This document shows positions 16,908 to 24,900 of a DNA stretch of 64,000 bases, piece after piece. The stretch comes from Streptomyces nymphaeiformis (GTDB lineage Bacteria > Actinomycetota > Actinomycetes > Streptomycetales > Streptomycetaceae), in the NCBI RefSeq assembly GCF_014203895.1, contig NZ_JACHJY010000007.1, forward strand, positions 124,001 through 188,000, given 5' to 3'. A program made the translations under genes and the position numbers. Position 1 is the stretch's first letter; each line of letters opens with the position of its first letter. The notes under the pieces are model-generated. The model had not been told where the DNA came from. It was given only the letters and a program-made list of their open reading frames with translations, and made no database searches.

Positions 16908-17356
16908 GACCGCTCGCCCCCGGCCTCGTCGCCGGCTCGCCGCACGGGGACGGTCCGTCGGGTCTCGGGCTTCTCCTCGGGCATCGGGACCCGGATGGTG
17001 AGGATGCCGTCCTGGTACGAGGCGTCGACGTCGTCAGGGATCGTCACCGGCAGTCGTACCGTTCTGCGGAACGATCCGTAGCGGAACTCCGAGTGCTCCT
17101 TGTCCTCCGTGCTCTCGCTGTGCTCGGCGCTCACCGTGACGAGGTCGTCGTCGACGGTGATCGCGATGTCCTCGGGGTCCATTCCGGGCAGTTCGGCTCG
17201 GAGCACGTACGCGCTCCCGGCACTGGTGACCTCCACCGGGATGGAGTGCGCGGCGGAGCCGGGGCGCCATCCGGGCAGTCCCGGGAACTCGCGGTCGAAC
17301 CAGTCGTTGAAGCCGGGGAAGCGGCTGTGCCTGCGTTCCACCTTGTCTCCGGTCAT
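16904..17356 (-). CDS. Hsp20 / alpha-crystallin small heat-shock protein
   Basis: 150 residues. The alpha-crystallin domain (about 40-135) contains YVLRAELPGMDPEDI, FRYGSFRRTVRLP and ASYQDGILTIRVPMPEE, which includes the conserved G-x-L near the end. N-terminal arm PGFNDWFDREF. It is an ATP-independent holdase; HspX (Acr) is the strongest DosR target in mycobacteria. First gene of a three-gene unit. A good copy of the island motif lies 153 nt upstream inside the 3' end of the neighbouring USP gene. Confidence 0.93.
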   Translation of the reverse strand: MTGDKVERRHSRFPGFNDWFDREFPGLPGWRPGSAAHSIPVEVTSAGSAYVLRAELPGMDPEDIAITVDDDLVTVSAEHSESTEDKEHSEFRYGSFRRTVRLPVTIPDDVDASYQDGILTIRVPMPEEKPETRRTVPVRRAGDEAGGERS

Positions 17357-17474
17357 CGTTCTGCTCCTCGTCTGCGTGTTCCGGGGAAGCCGCCGGTCGG
17401 GGGCGGATCCGCGGGGGTCTTGCTCCTTCTCCCACCGTGCTGCCCGGCGCCGCGCGCACCCAGTGCCGAGGGGG

Positions 17475-18395
17475 TCAGTCCTGCGGGGCCGGTCGGTCCG
17501 TCGGGGACCGGGACCGGTCGGCCCCGGAAGGGGCGCCGTCCGTCCCTCCCCCGCCGGGAAGGGGCACGGTGATCACGGGGCAGGCGGCGCGGTGCAGCAG
17601 GCCGTGGACGGTGGAGCCGAGCCGCATGCCGGAGTGGCCGCCTCGTCCCCTGCGTCCGACGACGACCGCGAGGGCCTCGCGGGAGGCGCGGGTGAGTTCC
17701 TCGACGGGATGCCCCCGCATGATCACCTGTTCGATGTCGACGTCCGGGTGGCGCTCGGCGCAACCGGCCACCGATTCGGCGAGCAGCCGGCGGTGTCCGG
17801 CCAGGTCCTCGGACTCGTCGCCCCGGGCCGGCAGCGGGCGCGGCCGGACCCAGACCGCCATGAGCCGCGCCTCGCGCAGGCTCGCCTCCGCCGCGGCGAA
17901 GGCGACGGCGGCCCGGCAGTCCCTGCTGCCGTCCACGCCGACGACGACCATTGGCGGGTGGACGGCCGTGTGCTCCGGCTCGCGGATCACGACGACCGGG
18001 CAGTGCGCACGTGCGGTGAGGGGAACGACCACGGAGCCCTCGCTGAGGACTTCGGCGGCCCTGCCGAGGCGCCGCGAGCCCACCACGGCGAGTGCGGCCC
18101 CCCGTGTCCTCTCGTACAGCACGGCGGCTGGGGTCCCGTCGACGAGTTCCGTCGCGGTCCACAGCCCGCTGTGCAGCTCCTGTACGAGGTCTTCGGCGTT
18201 GGCGAGCGCCGACTCGGCCCGGACGCGCAGGGAGCTCTGGTGGGCGGTCGCACCGTACGCGAGCCGGTCGCGGCCCGGGGAGACGGCGGCGACCAGGCGC
18301 AGCCGGGCACCTCGGCGCCCGCTCTCGTCGGCGGCCCAGACGAGGGCCGGGACGGACAGGTCGCGGGGGTCGATGCCGACCAGGACGTCGCTCAT
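17475..18395 (-). CDS. Tandem universal stress protein (USP 2)
   Basis: 306 residues with two Usp domains. The first is degenerate (VLVGIDPRDLSVPALVWAAD, with GSRRLGRAAEVLSEGSVV). The second is canonical: VVVGVDGSRDC and GRRGRGGHSGMRLGSTVHG. The C-terminal tail is long, polar and Pro/Ser-rich. ATG 18393-18395 overlaps the stop of the upstream USP gene by 4 nt, so the two are translationally coupled. The 3' end contains the candidate operator for hsp20. Confidence 0.88.
   Translation of the reverse strand: MSDVLVGIDPRDLSVPALVWAADESGRRGARLRLVAAVSPGRDRLAYGATAHQSSLRVRAESALANAEDLVQELHSGLWTATELVDGTPAAVLYERTRGAALAVVGSRRLGRAAEVLSEGSVVVPLTARAHCPVVVIREPEHTAVHPPMVVVGVDGSRDCRAAVAFAAAEASLREARLMAVWVRPRPLPARGDESEDLAGHRRLLAESVAGCAERHPDVDIEQVIMRGHPVEELTRASREALAVVVGRRGRGGHSGMRLGSTVHGLLHRAACPVITVPLPGGGGTDGAPSGADRSRSPTDRPAPQD
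17510..17524 (-). promoter_or_regulatory. Candidate stress-regulon operator upstream of hsp20
   Basis: The plus strand reads GGGACCGGTCGGCCC, 14/15 identical to the island motif. It lies inside the last codons of USP 2 and 153 nt upstream of the hsp20 start at 17356. Because it is coding DNA in GC-rich sequence, chance occurrence is possible. Confidence 0.38.
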
Positions 18396-19297
18396 GGCTC
18401 CTCTTCCCGGGAGACGAAGGCGGCCGGGACGATCTCCACCGGGCAGTGGGCGTGGTGGATCAGAGCGTGGGCGACGCGGCCGAGGGACGGGCCGACGCCG
18501 AGGGGGCGGCGTCCGCGGCCCATCACGAGCAGGTCCGTGTGGGCGCTCGCCTCCGTCAGGATGCCGGGGGTGCTCGTGCCCGTCTCCACGTGGTTCCCGA
18601 CGATCAACTCGGGGTAGACCTCGCGGACCCGGTCGGCGAGTGCCTTCGTCTCGTGGACGCGCCGACGGGCGATCGCGTCCAGGTCGTCGAGCATGGTGGC
18701 CACGCTGCCGATGTGGGTGAGGACGTTCCACACGCTCACGATGCGCAGCGCCGCCTTGCGCGCGTCGGCTTCCGCCGCGGCGAGCAGCAGCCAGTCCAGG
18801 TCGGCGGCCTCGCGCACGGCAGCCGTCACGGAGCCCGTCCGGGGCCGGTCGTCCTCCCCTCGTACGACGACCACGGGCACCTCGGCGTGCGCCGCGACGC
18901 CCAGTCCGACGGAGCCGAGCATGAGGGCGGAGAAGCCTCCGAGGCCCCGGTTGCCCACCACGATCGTCCCCCGGTCGCCGGCGGCCTCCCGTAGACCCGA
19001 CACGGCTTCCTTGCGGCCGAGCTCCCTGGTCACGGCGAGGTCCGGATGGCGCTCGTGGACCGCTTCGGCCGTCCTGATCAGCAGGTCGCGGCCCGCCTCG
19101 CGCACCGCCTGCATCGTCTCGGCGTTGGACCAGTACGCGCGCCGGTCGGTGTCGGCGGCGTGCACGAGCCGCAGGTGACGGCCCCGGCGGTCCGCCTCGG
19201 CGGCGGCCCAGAGCACGGCCGTGTGCGCGGAGGGGGACCCGTCGACTCCTACGACCACGTCGCCGAGCTCCGGCCGGACGGAGTTCTCGCTGGTCAT
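18392..19297 (-). CDS. Tandem universal stress protein (USP 3)
   Basis: 301 residues with two Usp domains: VVVGVDGSPSAHTAVLWAA with loop GNRGLGGFSALMLGSVGLG, then a second domain with GRGRRPLGVGPSLGRVAHAL and the family ending HAHCPVEIVP. ATG 19295-19297 was chosen because GGAGGAGG stands just upstream; the longer frame from 19360 would place that site inside the gene. Domain order and sequence are closest to USP 1. The candidate operator is at 19389-19403. First gene of a USP 3 - USP 2 unit. Confidence 0.9.
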   Translation of the reverse strand: MTSENSVRPELGDVVVGVDGSPSAHTAVLWAAAEADRRGRHLRLVHAADTDRRAYWSNAETMQAVREAGRDLLIRTAEAVHERHPDLAVTRELGRKEAVSGLREAAGDRGTIVVGNRGLGGFSALMLGSVGLGVAAHAEVPVVVVRGEDDRPRTGSVTAAVREAADLDWLLLAAAEADARKAALRIVSVWNVLTHIGSVATMLDDLDAIARRRVHETKALADRVREVYPELIVGNHVETGTSTPGILTEASAHTDLLVMGRGRRPLGVGPSLGRVAHALIHHAHCPVEIVPAAFVSREEEP

Positions 19298-19388
19298 GGT
19301 TCCTCCTCCGGAGTACGCCCCGGACACCGGCGACGGCGTCCCGGGAGCGACACCTCCCACGCTGGCATCGTGGTGGTCCTTCCAGGAT

Positions 19389-19403
19389 GGGCCGTTCGGT
19401 CCC
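19389..19403 (-). promoter_or_regulatory. Candidate stress-regulon operator upstream of USP 3
   Basis: Plus strand GGGCCGTTCGGTCCC; on the gene's strand GGGACCGAACGGCCC. It differs from the motif only at the two central bases and is almost palindromic. It lies 91 nt upstream of the USP 3 start. Confidence 0.5.
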
Positions 19404-19524
19404 CGATCGAGACGTCGTCGGCGCGGCCCGGATGCCCGTCACCCTGGTGCGCGCGGAGAGCGGGCGGTCGGCGCGGTCGCACACCGGGATCGTCGTGGGT
19501 GCCGACGTCCACGAGCCGGGCGGC

Positions 19525-20220
19525 TCAGGGCTCCGGACCGGACGGTGTGCCGGGCGCGCCCGGCGTCAGGATGCGCCGTCCGGACACCCGGCGCGGGGAC
19601 AGCAGCACGACGGAGTCCCGCTCGGCGCCGGCCCACGGCGTCGAGTACACCGCGTTCTTCAGCCTCCGGGCGGCGTCCTGGTCCGGCACCTCGCGTACGG
19701 GGCCGACGAGAAGGACGCTCCACCCCTGGCTGAAGGCCTCGTCCACGTGGTCCTCCTCGAACGCGATCTCCGCGCCGGAGGCCGCCGCCCGCGCCAGTGG
19801 CGTGTGCTCCGCGGTCACGAAGAGGATCTCCCTGCCCACGACCTGGTAGTTCAAGGGGAAGATCTCGGGCCCGTCGTCCCCGGTGACGGCGACGCGGCCG
19901 ACGCCGTGGTCGTCGAGCAGAGCCCAGCACTCCGCCTCGTCGATCTCGTGCATCCGGGCGCCACGGCCGGCCCGGGCTGTTCCGGGAGCGACCTCCGCGG
20001 TGTACCCCGTCAGGTCCTGGACGGTCGTCTCCAGAGCGTTCGCGAGCCGGACGAGGAACTCGATCCCGGGGCTGGGCAGCTGCTGCTCCAGGACGCCGAT
20101 GTAGCCGGGCGTCGATCCGGCCCGCGCCGCCACCTCCTCGCGAGAGAGGCCGAGACGCGTGCGCCGTGCCTCGACGCGCCGGCCGAGGTCGCTCATGTGG
20201 TGCCGGTCGATGGGGGTCAT
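19525..20220 (-). CDS. XRE-type HTH fused to a pyridoxamine-5'-phosphate-oxidase-like domain
   Basis: 231 residues. N-terminal Cro/cI HTH (about 8-65: RRVEARRTRLGLSREEVAAR, STPGYIGVLEQ, LVRLANALETTVQDLTGY). C-terminal split-barrel flavin-binding domain (about 85-200) beginning ECWALLDDHGVGRVAVTG, with EIFPLNYQVV and a GWSVLLVGPVREV strand. The fusion suggests a flavin- or F420-gated transcription factor, but the cofactor is not known. ATG 20218-20220 has AAGGAG upstream and overlaps the stop of USP 4 by one base (TGATG). The gene sits between two USP units on the same strand. Confidence 0.88.
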   Translation of the reverse strand: MTPIDRHHMSDLGRRVEARRTRLGLSREEVAARAGSTPGYIGVLEQQLPSPGIEFLVRLANALETTVQDLTGYTAEVAPGTARAGRGARMHEIDEAECWALLDDHGVGRVAVTGDDGPEIFPLNYQVVGREILFVTAEHTPLARAAASGAEIAFEEDHVDEAFSQGWSVLLVGPVREVPDQDAARRLKNAVYSTPWAGAERDSVVLLSPRRVSGRRILTPGAPGTPSGPEP

Positions 20221-21134
20221 CACCCGTCTCCTTCCGAAGCGGCGGGGTCGTGCCGTGGGACGACGGCGACCGGGCACGAGGCGTGGTGCAGAGCGCGGTG
20301 CGCGACCCTGCCGAGCTCCAGGCCGACCAGGCGGCCCTGGCGTCGCGCCCCGACGACCAGCAGGTCGGCGGCGGCGGAGCGCTCGGTCAGCACGCGGTGC
20401 GCGGGACCTTCGACGGTGCTTCTGCGCAGCCGGACCCGGGGGTACGCGCGCGCCACCGGTTCCAGGGCTTCGTCGAGGAGCCGCACGGCTCGTCGCTCGA
20501 GGGCCGAGCCGGGCTCACCCGTCAGGAGCTGGTGGTCCACCGGTTCGTGGGCGGCTCGTCGCCAGGTGCTGACGACGTCGAGTTCCGCGTCCCGTGCCGC
20601 CGCCTCGCGGAAGGCGAACCGCACGGCCGGCGCGTCCACCTCGTGGTCGCCGACGCCCAGCAGGACCCGCTGATGGCGCGCCTCCAGGGCATGCCGGTCC
20701 CCACGGACGACGACGACCGGACCGGGGGCGCGGGCCGCCACGACGAGGCCGACGGATCCCAGCAGGAGGTCCTTCAGCTCTCCCCGCCCGCGCGACCCGA
20801 CGACCAGGACCATGGCCCCCTGTGCCTCGTGGAGCAGCGCACCCGATGCGTCCTCGGCGAGCACGTCCGTGGCGAGGGCGAGCCCGGGTGCGCGCCGCCG
20901 GGCCCGGTCCGCGGCCGTGCCGACGATGTTCTCGGCGAGGACCTGACCCGAGGGCCGGTCCGTGCTCCTGGCCGGCGCGACGCCTTCGTACCGCTCCCAG
21001 AGCGAGGCGTGGACGATGCGCAGCGGCGCTCCGTGCCGTACCGCTTCGTCGACCGCCCAGTCCAAGGCCGTGAGACCGGCGTCGGACCCGTCGACGCCCA
21101 CGACCACGGGACCTGCCACCGAGGGTGATGCCAT
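20220..21134 (-). CDS. Tandem universal stress protein (USP 4)
   Basis: 304 residues, two Usp domains: VVVGVDGSDAGLTALDWAVD with GSRGRGELKDLLLGSVGLVV, then VLLGVGDHEVDAPAVRFAF with GARRQGRLVGLELGRVAHR. ATG 21132-21134 (MASPSVAGP) gives the normal family N-terminus; a longer frame exists but adds only low-complexity residues. It is followed without a gap by the XRE/PNPOx gene and is divergent from CBS 3. The shared 215-nt promoter region holds two back-to-back operator candidates. Confidence 0.88.
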   Translation of the reverse strand: MASPSVAGPVVVGVDGSDAGLTALDWAVDEAVRHGAPLRIVHASLWERYEGVAPARSTDRPSGQVLAENIVGTAADRARRRAPGLALATDVLAEDASGALLHEAQGAMVLVVGSRGRGELKDLLLGSVGLVVAARAPGPVVVVRGDRHALEARHQRVLLGVGDHEVDAPAVRFAFREAAARDAELDVVSTWRRAAHEPVDHQLLTGEPGSALERRAVRLLDEALEPVARAYPRVRLRRSTVEGPAHRVLTERSAAADLLVVGARRQGRLVGLELGRVAHRALHHASCPVAVVPRHDPAASEGDG

Positions 21135-21245
21135 CGTCCCCACCGCCTTCCGCGTACGAAGTGGGTCCTTGCCACGCCGGCACCGGGGCGCGGTGCCGGG
21201 CAGGCCCGTCTCCTCCATGGTGCGGGCGAGCGGGTCTGCCCCGTA

Positions 21246-21280
21246 GGGGCCAACGGTCCCGGAAGGGGACCGTTCGGCAC
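21246..21280. promoter_or_regulatory. Pair of back-to-back candidate operators in a divergent promoter
   Basis: 21246-21260 on the minus strand reads GGGACCGTTGGCCCC (13/15), facing USP 4, 111 nt from its start. 21266-21280 on the plus strand reads GGGACCGTTCGGCAC (14/15), facing CBS 3, 69 nt from its start. The two sites are separated by 5 nt. Confidence 0.55.
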
Positions 21281-21349
21281 TCCTTCCGGGGAGAGCCCGC
21301 GCCGCAGGGTGGACAGCACGGGGCCACCCCTCCCGAGAAGGAGCGCGTG

Positions 21350-22030
21350 ATGCGTCACCGAAAGATCGGCGAGCTGATGACCCGCGAGGTGGTGGGCGTC
21401 GGCGGCGACGCGCCCTTCAAGGAGATCGTGCGGATCCTGTCGCAGCACCGTGTCACCGCGGTTCCGGTGGTGGACGGCGAGAACCGGGCGATCGGGGTCG
21501 TCTCGGAGGGCGATCTGCTCCGCGAGGCCGCCGACCGGGCCGCCGCACCGGGAGACGGGCCGGCCGTGCCGGGGCTCGAGGCGTGGGAGCGGGCGAAGGC
21601 CGAGGGCACGCGCGCGGAGGAGTCGATGTCGGCGCCCCCGGTGTGCGCCCGTCCCGACTGGACCGCGGTGGAGGCGGCGCGTCTGATGGAGGTGCAGGAG
21701 GTCAAGCGGCTCGTCGTCGTCGACGAAGCGGATCGGCTGGTCGGCATCGTGAGCCGCAGGGACCTGTTGGGGATCTTCCTCCGGGAGGACGAGGACATCA
21801 GCCGCGAGATCACCGAGGACATCCTCACCGGAACCCTCGGCCTGGACCCCGCCGGTCTGTCCGTCGAAGTGCGCGACGGCCGGGTGGAGCTCAGCGGCGA
21901 GGTCCCGTACCGGGGCATGATCCCCGCGATGGAACGCAGGTGCGCGATGGTCGACGGAGTCGTGTCGGTCTCCCGCACCCGGCTCCGCCACGAGAAGGAC
22001 GACACCCGATCGGGAGGTGGACGGTCATGA
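21350..22030 (+). CDS. CBS-pair plus BON domain protein (CBS 3)
   Basis: 226 residues. The CBS pair (about 8-60 and 90-150: VTAVPVVDGENRAIGVVSEGDLLRE and VVDEADRLVGIVSRRDLLGI) is separated by a Gly/Ala-rich loop. The BON-like domain (about 155-215) includes VEVRDGRVELSGEVPYRGM. Paralogue of the genes at 7775 and 14316. ATG at 21350 is preceded by AAGGAG. Its stop overlaps the start of USP 5 (ATGA, 22027-22030), so the two proteins are made together. Confidence 0.9.
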   Translation: MRHRKIGELMTREVVGVGGDAPFKEIVRILSQHRVTAVPVVDGENRAIGVVSEGDLLREAADRAAAPGDGPAVPGLEAWERAKAEGTRAEESMSAPPVCARPDWTAVEAARLMEVQEVKRLVVVDEADRLVGIVSRRDLLGIFLREDEDISREITEDILTGTLGLDPAGLSVEVRDGRVELSGEVPYRGMIPAMERRCAMVDGVVSVSRTRLRHEKDDTRSGGGRS

Positions 22031-22854
22031 CACAGGGCGTCGTGGTCGGCATCGACGGTACGAAGCAGGCGGAGGCCGCCGCCGCGTGGGCGGCGGACGA
22101 GGCCGTCCTGCGCGGCACCGGGCTGCGTCTGGTGCACGCGAGGGAGCCTTGGCCGGAGTCGGACGAGCCGTGGGCCGAGCAGCTTCTCGCCCGGACCGCC
22201 GACGGACTCCGCGCACGGCACCCGGGCCTTTCGGTGACCGTCGGTCTCATCCCCTCGGGTCCGGTCCCGGGCCTCGTGGCAGCGGCCGAGGAGGGCACGC
22301 TCCTGGTCCTGGGGTCGCGTGCCCTGGGCAGCGTCGCCGGCTATCTGATGGGCTCGGTCGGCCTGTCCGTGGCCGGTGTCGTCGAACGGCCCGTCGTCCT
22401 CGTGCGCGACCACGGCGACGTCTCGCCGCGCGGCTCCGTCACGGTCGGGGTCGACGCGCAGCAACCCGAGGACGCCGCCCTGCAGTTCGCGTTCGAGGAG
22501 GCCGAACGACGGCTCGGCTCCGTCCACGTCGTCTACGCCCAGCAGCTCCCGTCGTACGGCACGCTCGGACCGGCCATGGTGTCGGACGTCCGGCTCGCCG
22601 TGGCCCCCGAGATCGAGCGCTCCCTCGACGACCTCCTCGAACCGTGGCGGACCAAGCATCCCGACGTGACGGCCACCGCCCGCGTGACGATCGGATCGGC
22701 CGGCCTCGAACTGGTGCGGGCCTCCGGCGACAGCGCCCTCATGGTCGTCGGCCGGCGCACCCGGCGCTCGGTCCTGGGCGCGCGTCTCGGCAGCGTGGCC
22801 CACGCGGTGCTCCATCACAGCCGCGCCCCGGTCGCCGTCGTCCCCCACGACTGA
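22027..22854 (+). CDS. Tandem universal stress protein (USP 5)
   Basis: 275 residues, two Usp domains: VVVGIDGTKQAEAAAAWAAD with GSRALGSVAGYLMGSVGLS, and a second with GRRTRRSVLGARLGSVAHAV ending APVAVVPHD. Shorter than the other four USPs in the window. Translationally coupled to CBS 3. This gene closes the stress island; DNA to its right changes to polysaccharide genes. Confidence 0.9.
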   Translation: MTQGVVVGIDGTKQAEAAAAWAADEAVLRGTGLRLVHAREPWPESDEPWAEQLLARTADGLRARHPGLSVTVGLIPSGPVPGLVAAAEEGTLLVLGSRALGSVAGYLMGSVGLSVAGVVERPVVLVRDHGDVSPRGSVTVGVDAQQPEDAALQFAFEEAERRLGSVHVVYAQQLPSYGTLGPAMVSDVRLAVAPEIERSLDDLLEPWRTKHPDVTATARVTIGSAGLELVRASGDSALMVVGRRTRRSVLGARLGSVAHAVLHHSRAPVAVVPHD

Positions 22855-23050
22855 CCCCGCGAGGGGCCGGCGCTCAGCCGCCGGAGGACGTCGACCGCGT
22901 ACGTCAGTCGCTCGGTGCCCGCGGGGCGGTCCGTACGAACCTTGTGCAGCTCCCCCTCCAGCTCCAGCTCCAGCTCCGTTGAGGTGACAGAGCGTTCACC
23001 CGACAGGGTTGAACTGGGGCAAATGCGTCTGAAACACCTAAGGTCCGTGC

Positions 23051-24586
23051 ATGCACACGGCGAACTCCCCCGTCAGCAACGCCCCGCCCCGGTACGTCCC
23101 GGACAGTGACCGCACACCTCCGCCCGCCGTCCCGCCGAGCCGCCTCGCCACCGCGGGCGCGGTCCTCGCGCCCGCCGCCGTCATGCTCGGCATCGCGCTG
23201 TGGGGCCTGAACCGCGGCACGATGTGGCGCGACGAGTCCGCGACGTTCCAGATCGCCCGGCGCTCGGTGCCGGACATCTGGCGTCTCCTCGGCGAGCTCG
23301 ACGCCGTCCACGGCCTCTACTACCTCCTGATGCACGCCGTCCTCGCCGTCCGGGCCGACGAGGTGATGCTGCGGCTCCCGTCGGCGCTCGGCGCGGCGTG
23401 CTCCGCAGGACTGGTCGCCGCGATCGGCTGCCGGCTGGCCCGCCCCCGGGTGGGCCTGTGGGCCGGACTGCTGTACGCGGCCACCCCGTTCACCTCCTTC
23501 TACGCACAGGAGGGCCGCTCGTACGCCCTCGTGGCGGCCGGTGCGGCGCTCGCCACCTGGTGCCTGGTGAGCGCCGTCGAGCACGACTCGGCCGGACGCT
23601 GGGCCGGGTACGCGGCCGCCGTCGCCGGCACGGCCCTGCTGCACGAGTTCGCCCTGCTGATGCTGGTCGCCCACGGGGCCACGGTGCTGGCGGCCAGGTC
23701 CCGTCCCGGGACCTGGCGGCGGTGGGCGGCGGCCGCGGGCGCGGCGGTCGTACCGCTGGTGCCGCTCGCGCTGGTCTCCTCGCGCCAGGGCGGTCAGACC
23801 TCGTGGATCCAGGAGCCCGGAGTGGAGGAACTGAGGCTGCTCGCCCTGCAGTTCGCCGGCCCGGACGTCCGGGTGCTGACGGTAGCGGCGCTGCTCGCCG
23901 GGCTCGCCGCGCTGTCACCTCTGCGGCGCACCGGCCGTGTCGGCCTGACCGCGGTGGCGCTGCCGCTCGTCGCCCTGCCGGTGGCGGTGCTGTTCGCGGT
24001 CTCGCTCGTGAAGCCGCTGTTCGTCGACCGCTACCTGCTGTTCGCGTTCGCCGGATTCCCGCTGCTGGTCGCCGCGGGCCTGGAACGCCTCCTGGGCACG
24101 CTGCGCTCCGCGCCCTGGCGGCCGGTGGTGACGGCGGCCGGCGTCGTGGCGGTCGCGGCCGCGTTCTGGTGCCAGCTCCCGTTCCAGGAGCAGGAGCGCG
24201 GCAAGAACGGCCGCACCGACGACCTCCGGGAGGTCGCCGCGTACGTGGCCGCGCAGACGCGTCCGAACGACGCGGTGCTGTTCGTCCCCTCGTACCAGCG
24301 GCACATCTTCCTCACCTACGACCGGGAATTCGCCGGCCGCCGCGACATCGCCCTCAAGGCGGGCGCGGCCGCGTCGGGAACGTTCTACGGCCAGGAATTC
24401 GACGCGGCCCGGATCGGAGCGCGCATCGGCGCGGAACGGCGGGTCTGGGTGGTGGCCTGGCCGAGCGCCTGGAGCGAGCAGTGGTTCGACGAGGACCCGA
24501 AGATCATCGCCCTGCGCAGGGGGTTCGAACTCACCCGCAGCACGCGACTGAAGAGCGGCCTGGTGCAGTTGTACGTACGGGAGTGA
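23051..24586 (+). CDS. GT39/ArnT-like membrane glycosyltransferase
   Basis: 511 residues with about ten hydrophobic helices after a 35-residue Pro-rich cytosolic N-terminus. The first periplasmic loop carries TMWRDESATFQIA (about 58-70), whose Asp-Glu pair corresponds to the catalytic acidic motif of polyprenyl-phosphate-dependent GT-C enzymes. FYAQEGRSYAL is typical of the group. It would transfer a lipid-linked sugar outside the membrane to protein or glycan. Starts the polysaccharide region; a 7-bp stem hairpin at 24626-24645 may terminate it. Donor and acceptor are unknown. Confidence 0.82.
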   Translation: MHTANSPVSNAPPRYVPDSDRTPPPAVPPSRLATAGAVLAPAAVMLGIALWGLNRGTMWRDESATFQIARRSVPDIWRLLGELDAVHGLYYLLMHAVLAVRADEVMLRLPSALGAACSAGLVAAIGCRLARPRVGLWAGLLYAATPFTSFYAQEGRSYALVAAGAALATWCLVSAVEHDSAGRWAGYAAAVAGTALLHEFALLMLVAHGATVLAARSRPGTWRRWAAAAGAAVVPLVPLALVSSRQGGQTSWIQEPGVEELRLLALQFAGPDVRVLTVAALLAGLAALSPLRRTGRVGLTAVALPLVALPVAVLFAVSLVKPLFVDRYLLFAFAGFPLLVAAGLERLLGTLRSAPWRPVVTAAGVVAVAAAFWCQLPFQEQERGKNGRTDDLREVAAYVAAQTRPNDAVLFVPSYQRHIFLTYDREFAGRRDIALKAGAAASGTFYGQEFDAARIGARIGAERRVWVVAWPSAWSEQWFDEDPKIIALRRGFELTRSTRLKSGLVQLYVRE

Positions 24587-24900
24587 GCCGGTGGCCGCGC
24601 GCGGCCGGCCTCCGGGCGCGCGCAGCCCGCACTCACACGTGCGGGTGACGGTGACCCGCAGGCCGTACGGCAGCGACCGCCCGGGAACTGGGGGACTTCC
24701 CCGGGAGGCGGCCACCGAAGGGATCGGCCGAACAGCCGAGCCACCGGAATCGCCTCCGAACAATGCGTATGTACGGCCATACCCTTTTCCTTACTTTTCC
24801 CGAGAATGCTGTGTTCATCAGCTCGTCCGATCAGCATTTCTCCGGCCGTCACGCCAGCGGGGCGTGAGACCGTTTCCGCTTCTCATTCCTGGAGAAACAC
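24587..24900 (+). other. 314-nt intergenic region with hairpin and promoter-like AT-rich segment
   Basis: 24626-24645 is a hairpin (CCCGCAC/GTGCGGG, 6-nt loop), a possible terminator of the upstream glycosyltransferase gene. 24767-24782 is a small inverted repeat (GTATG-6-CATAC), followed by an AT-rich tract around 24780-24800. This is the likely promoter/operator of the UDP-sugar operon. I see no ORF with coding character here. Confidence 0.5.

Noticed and set aside
22949..22978. Short CTCCAG tandem repeat upstream of the GT39-like gene
   Set aside because: Three units only; too short to support a CRISPR, satellite or iteron.
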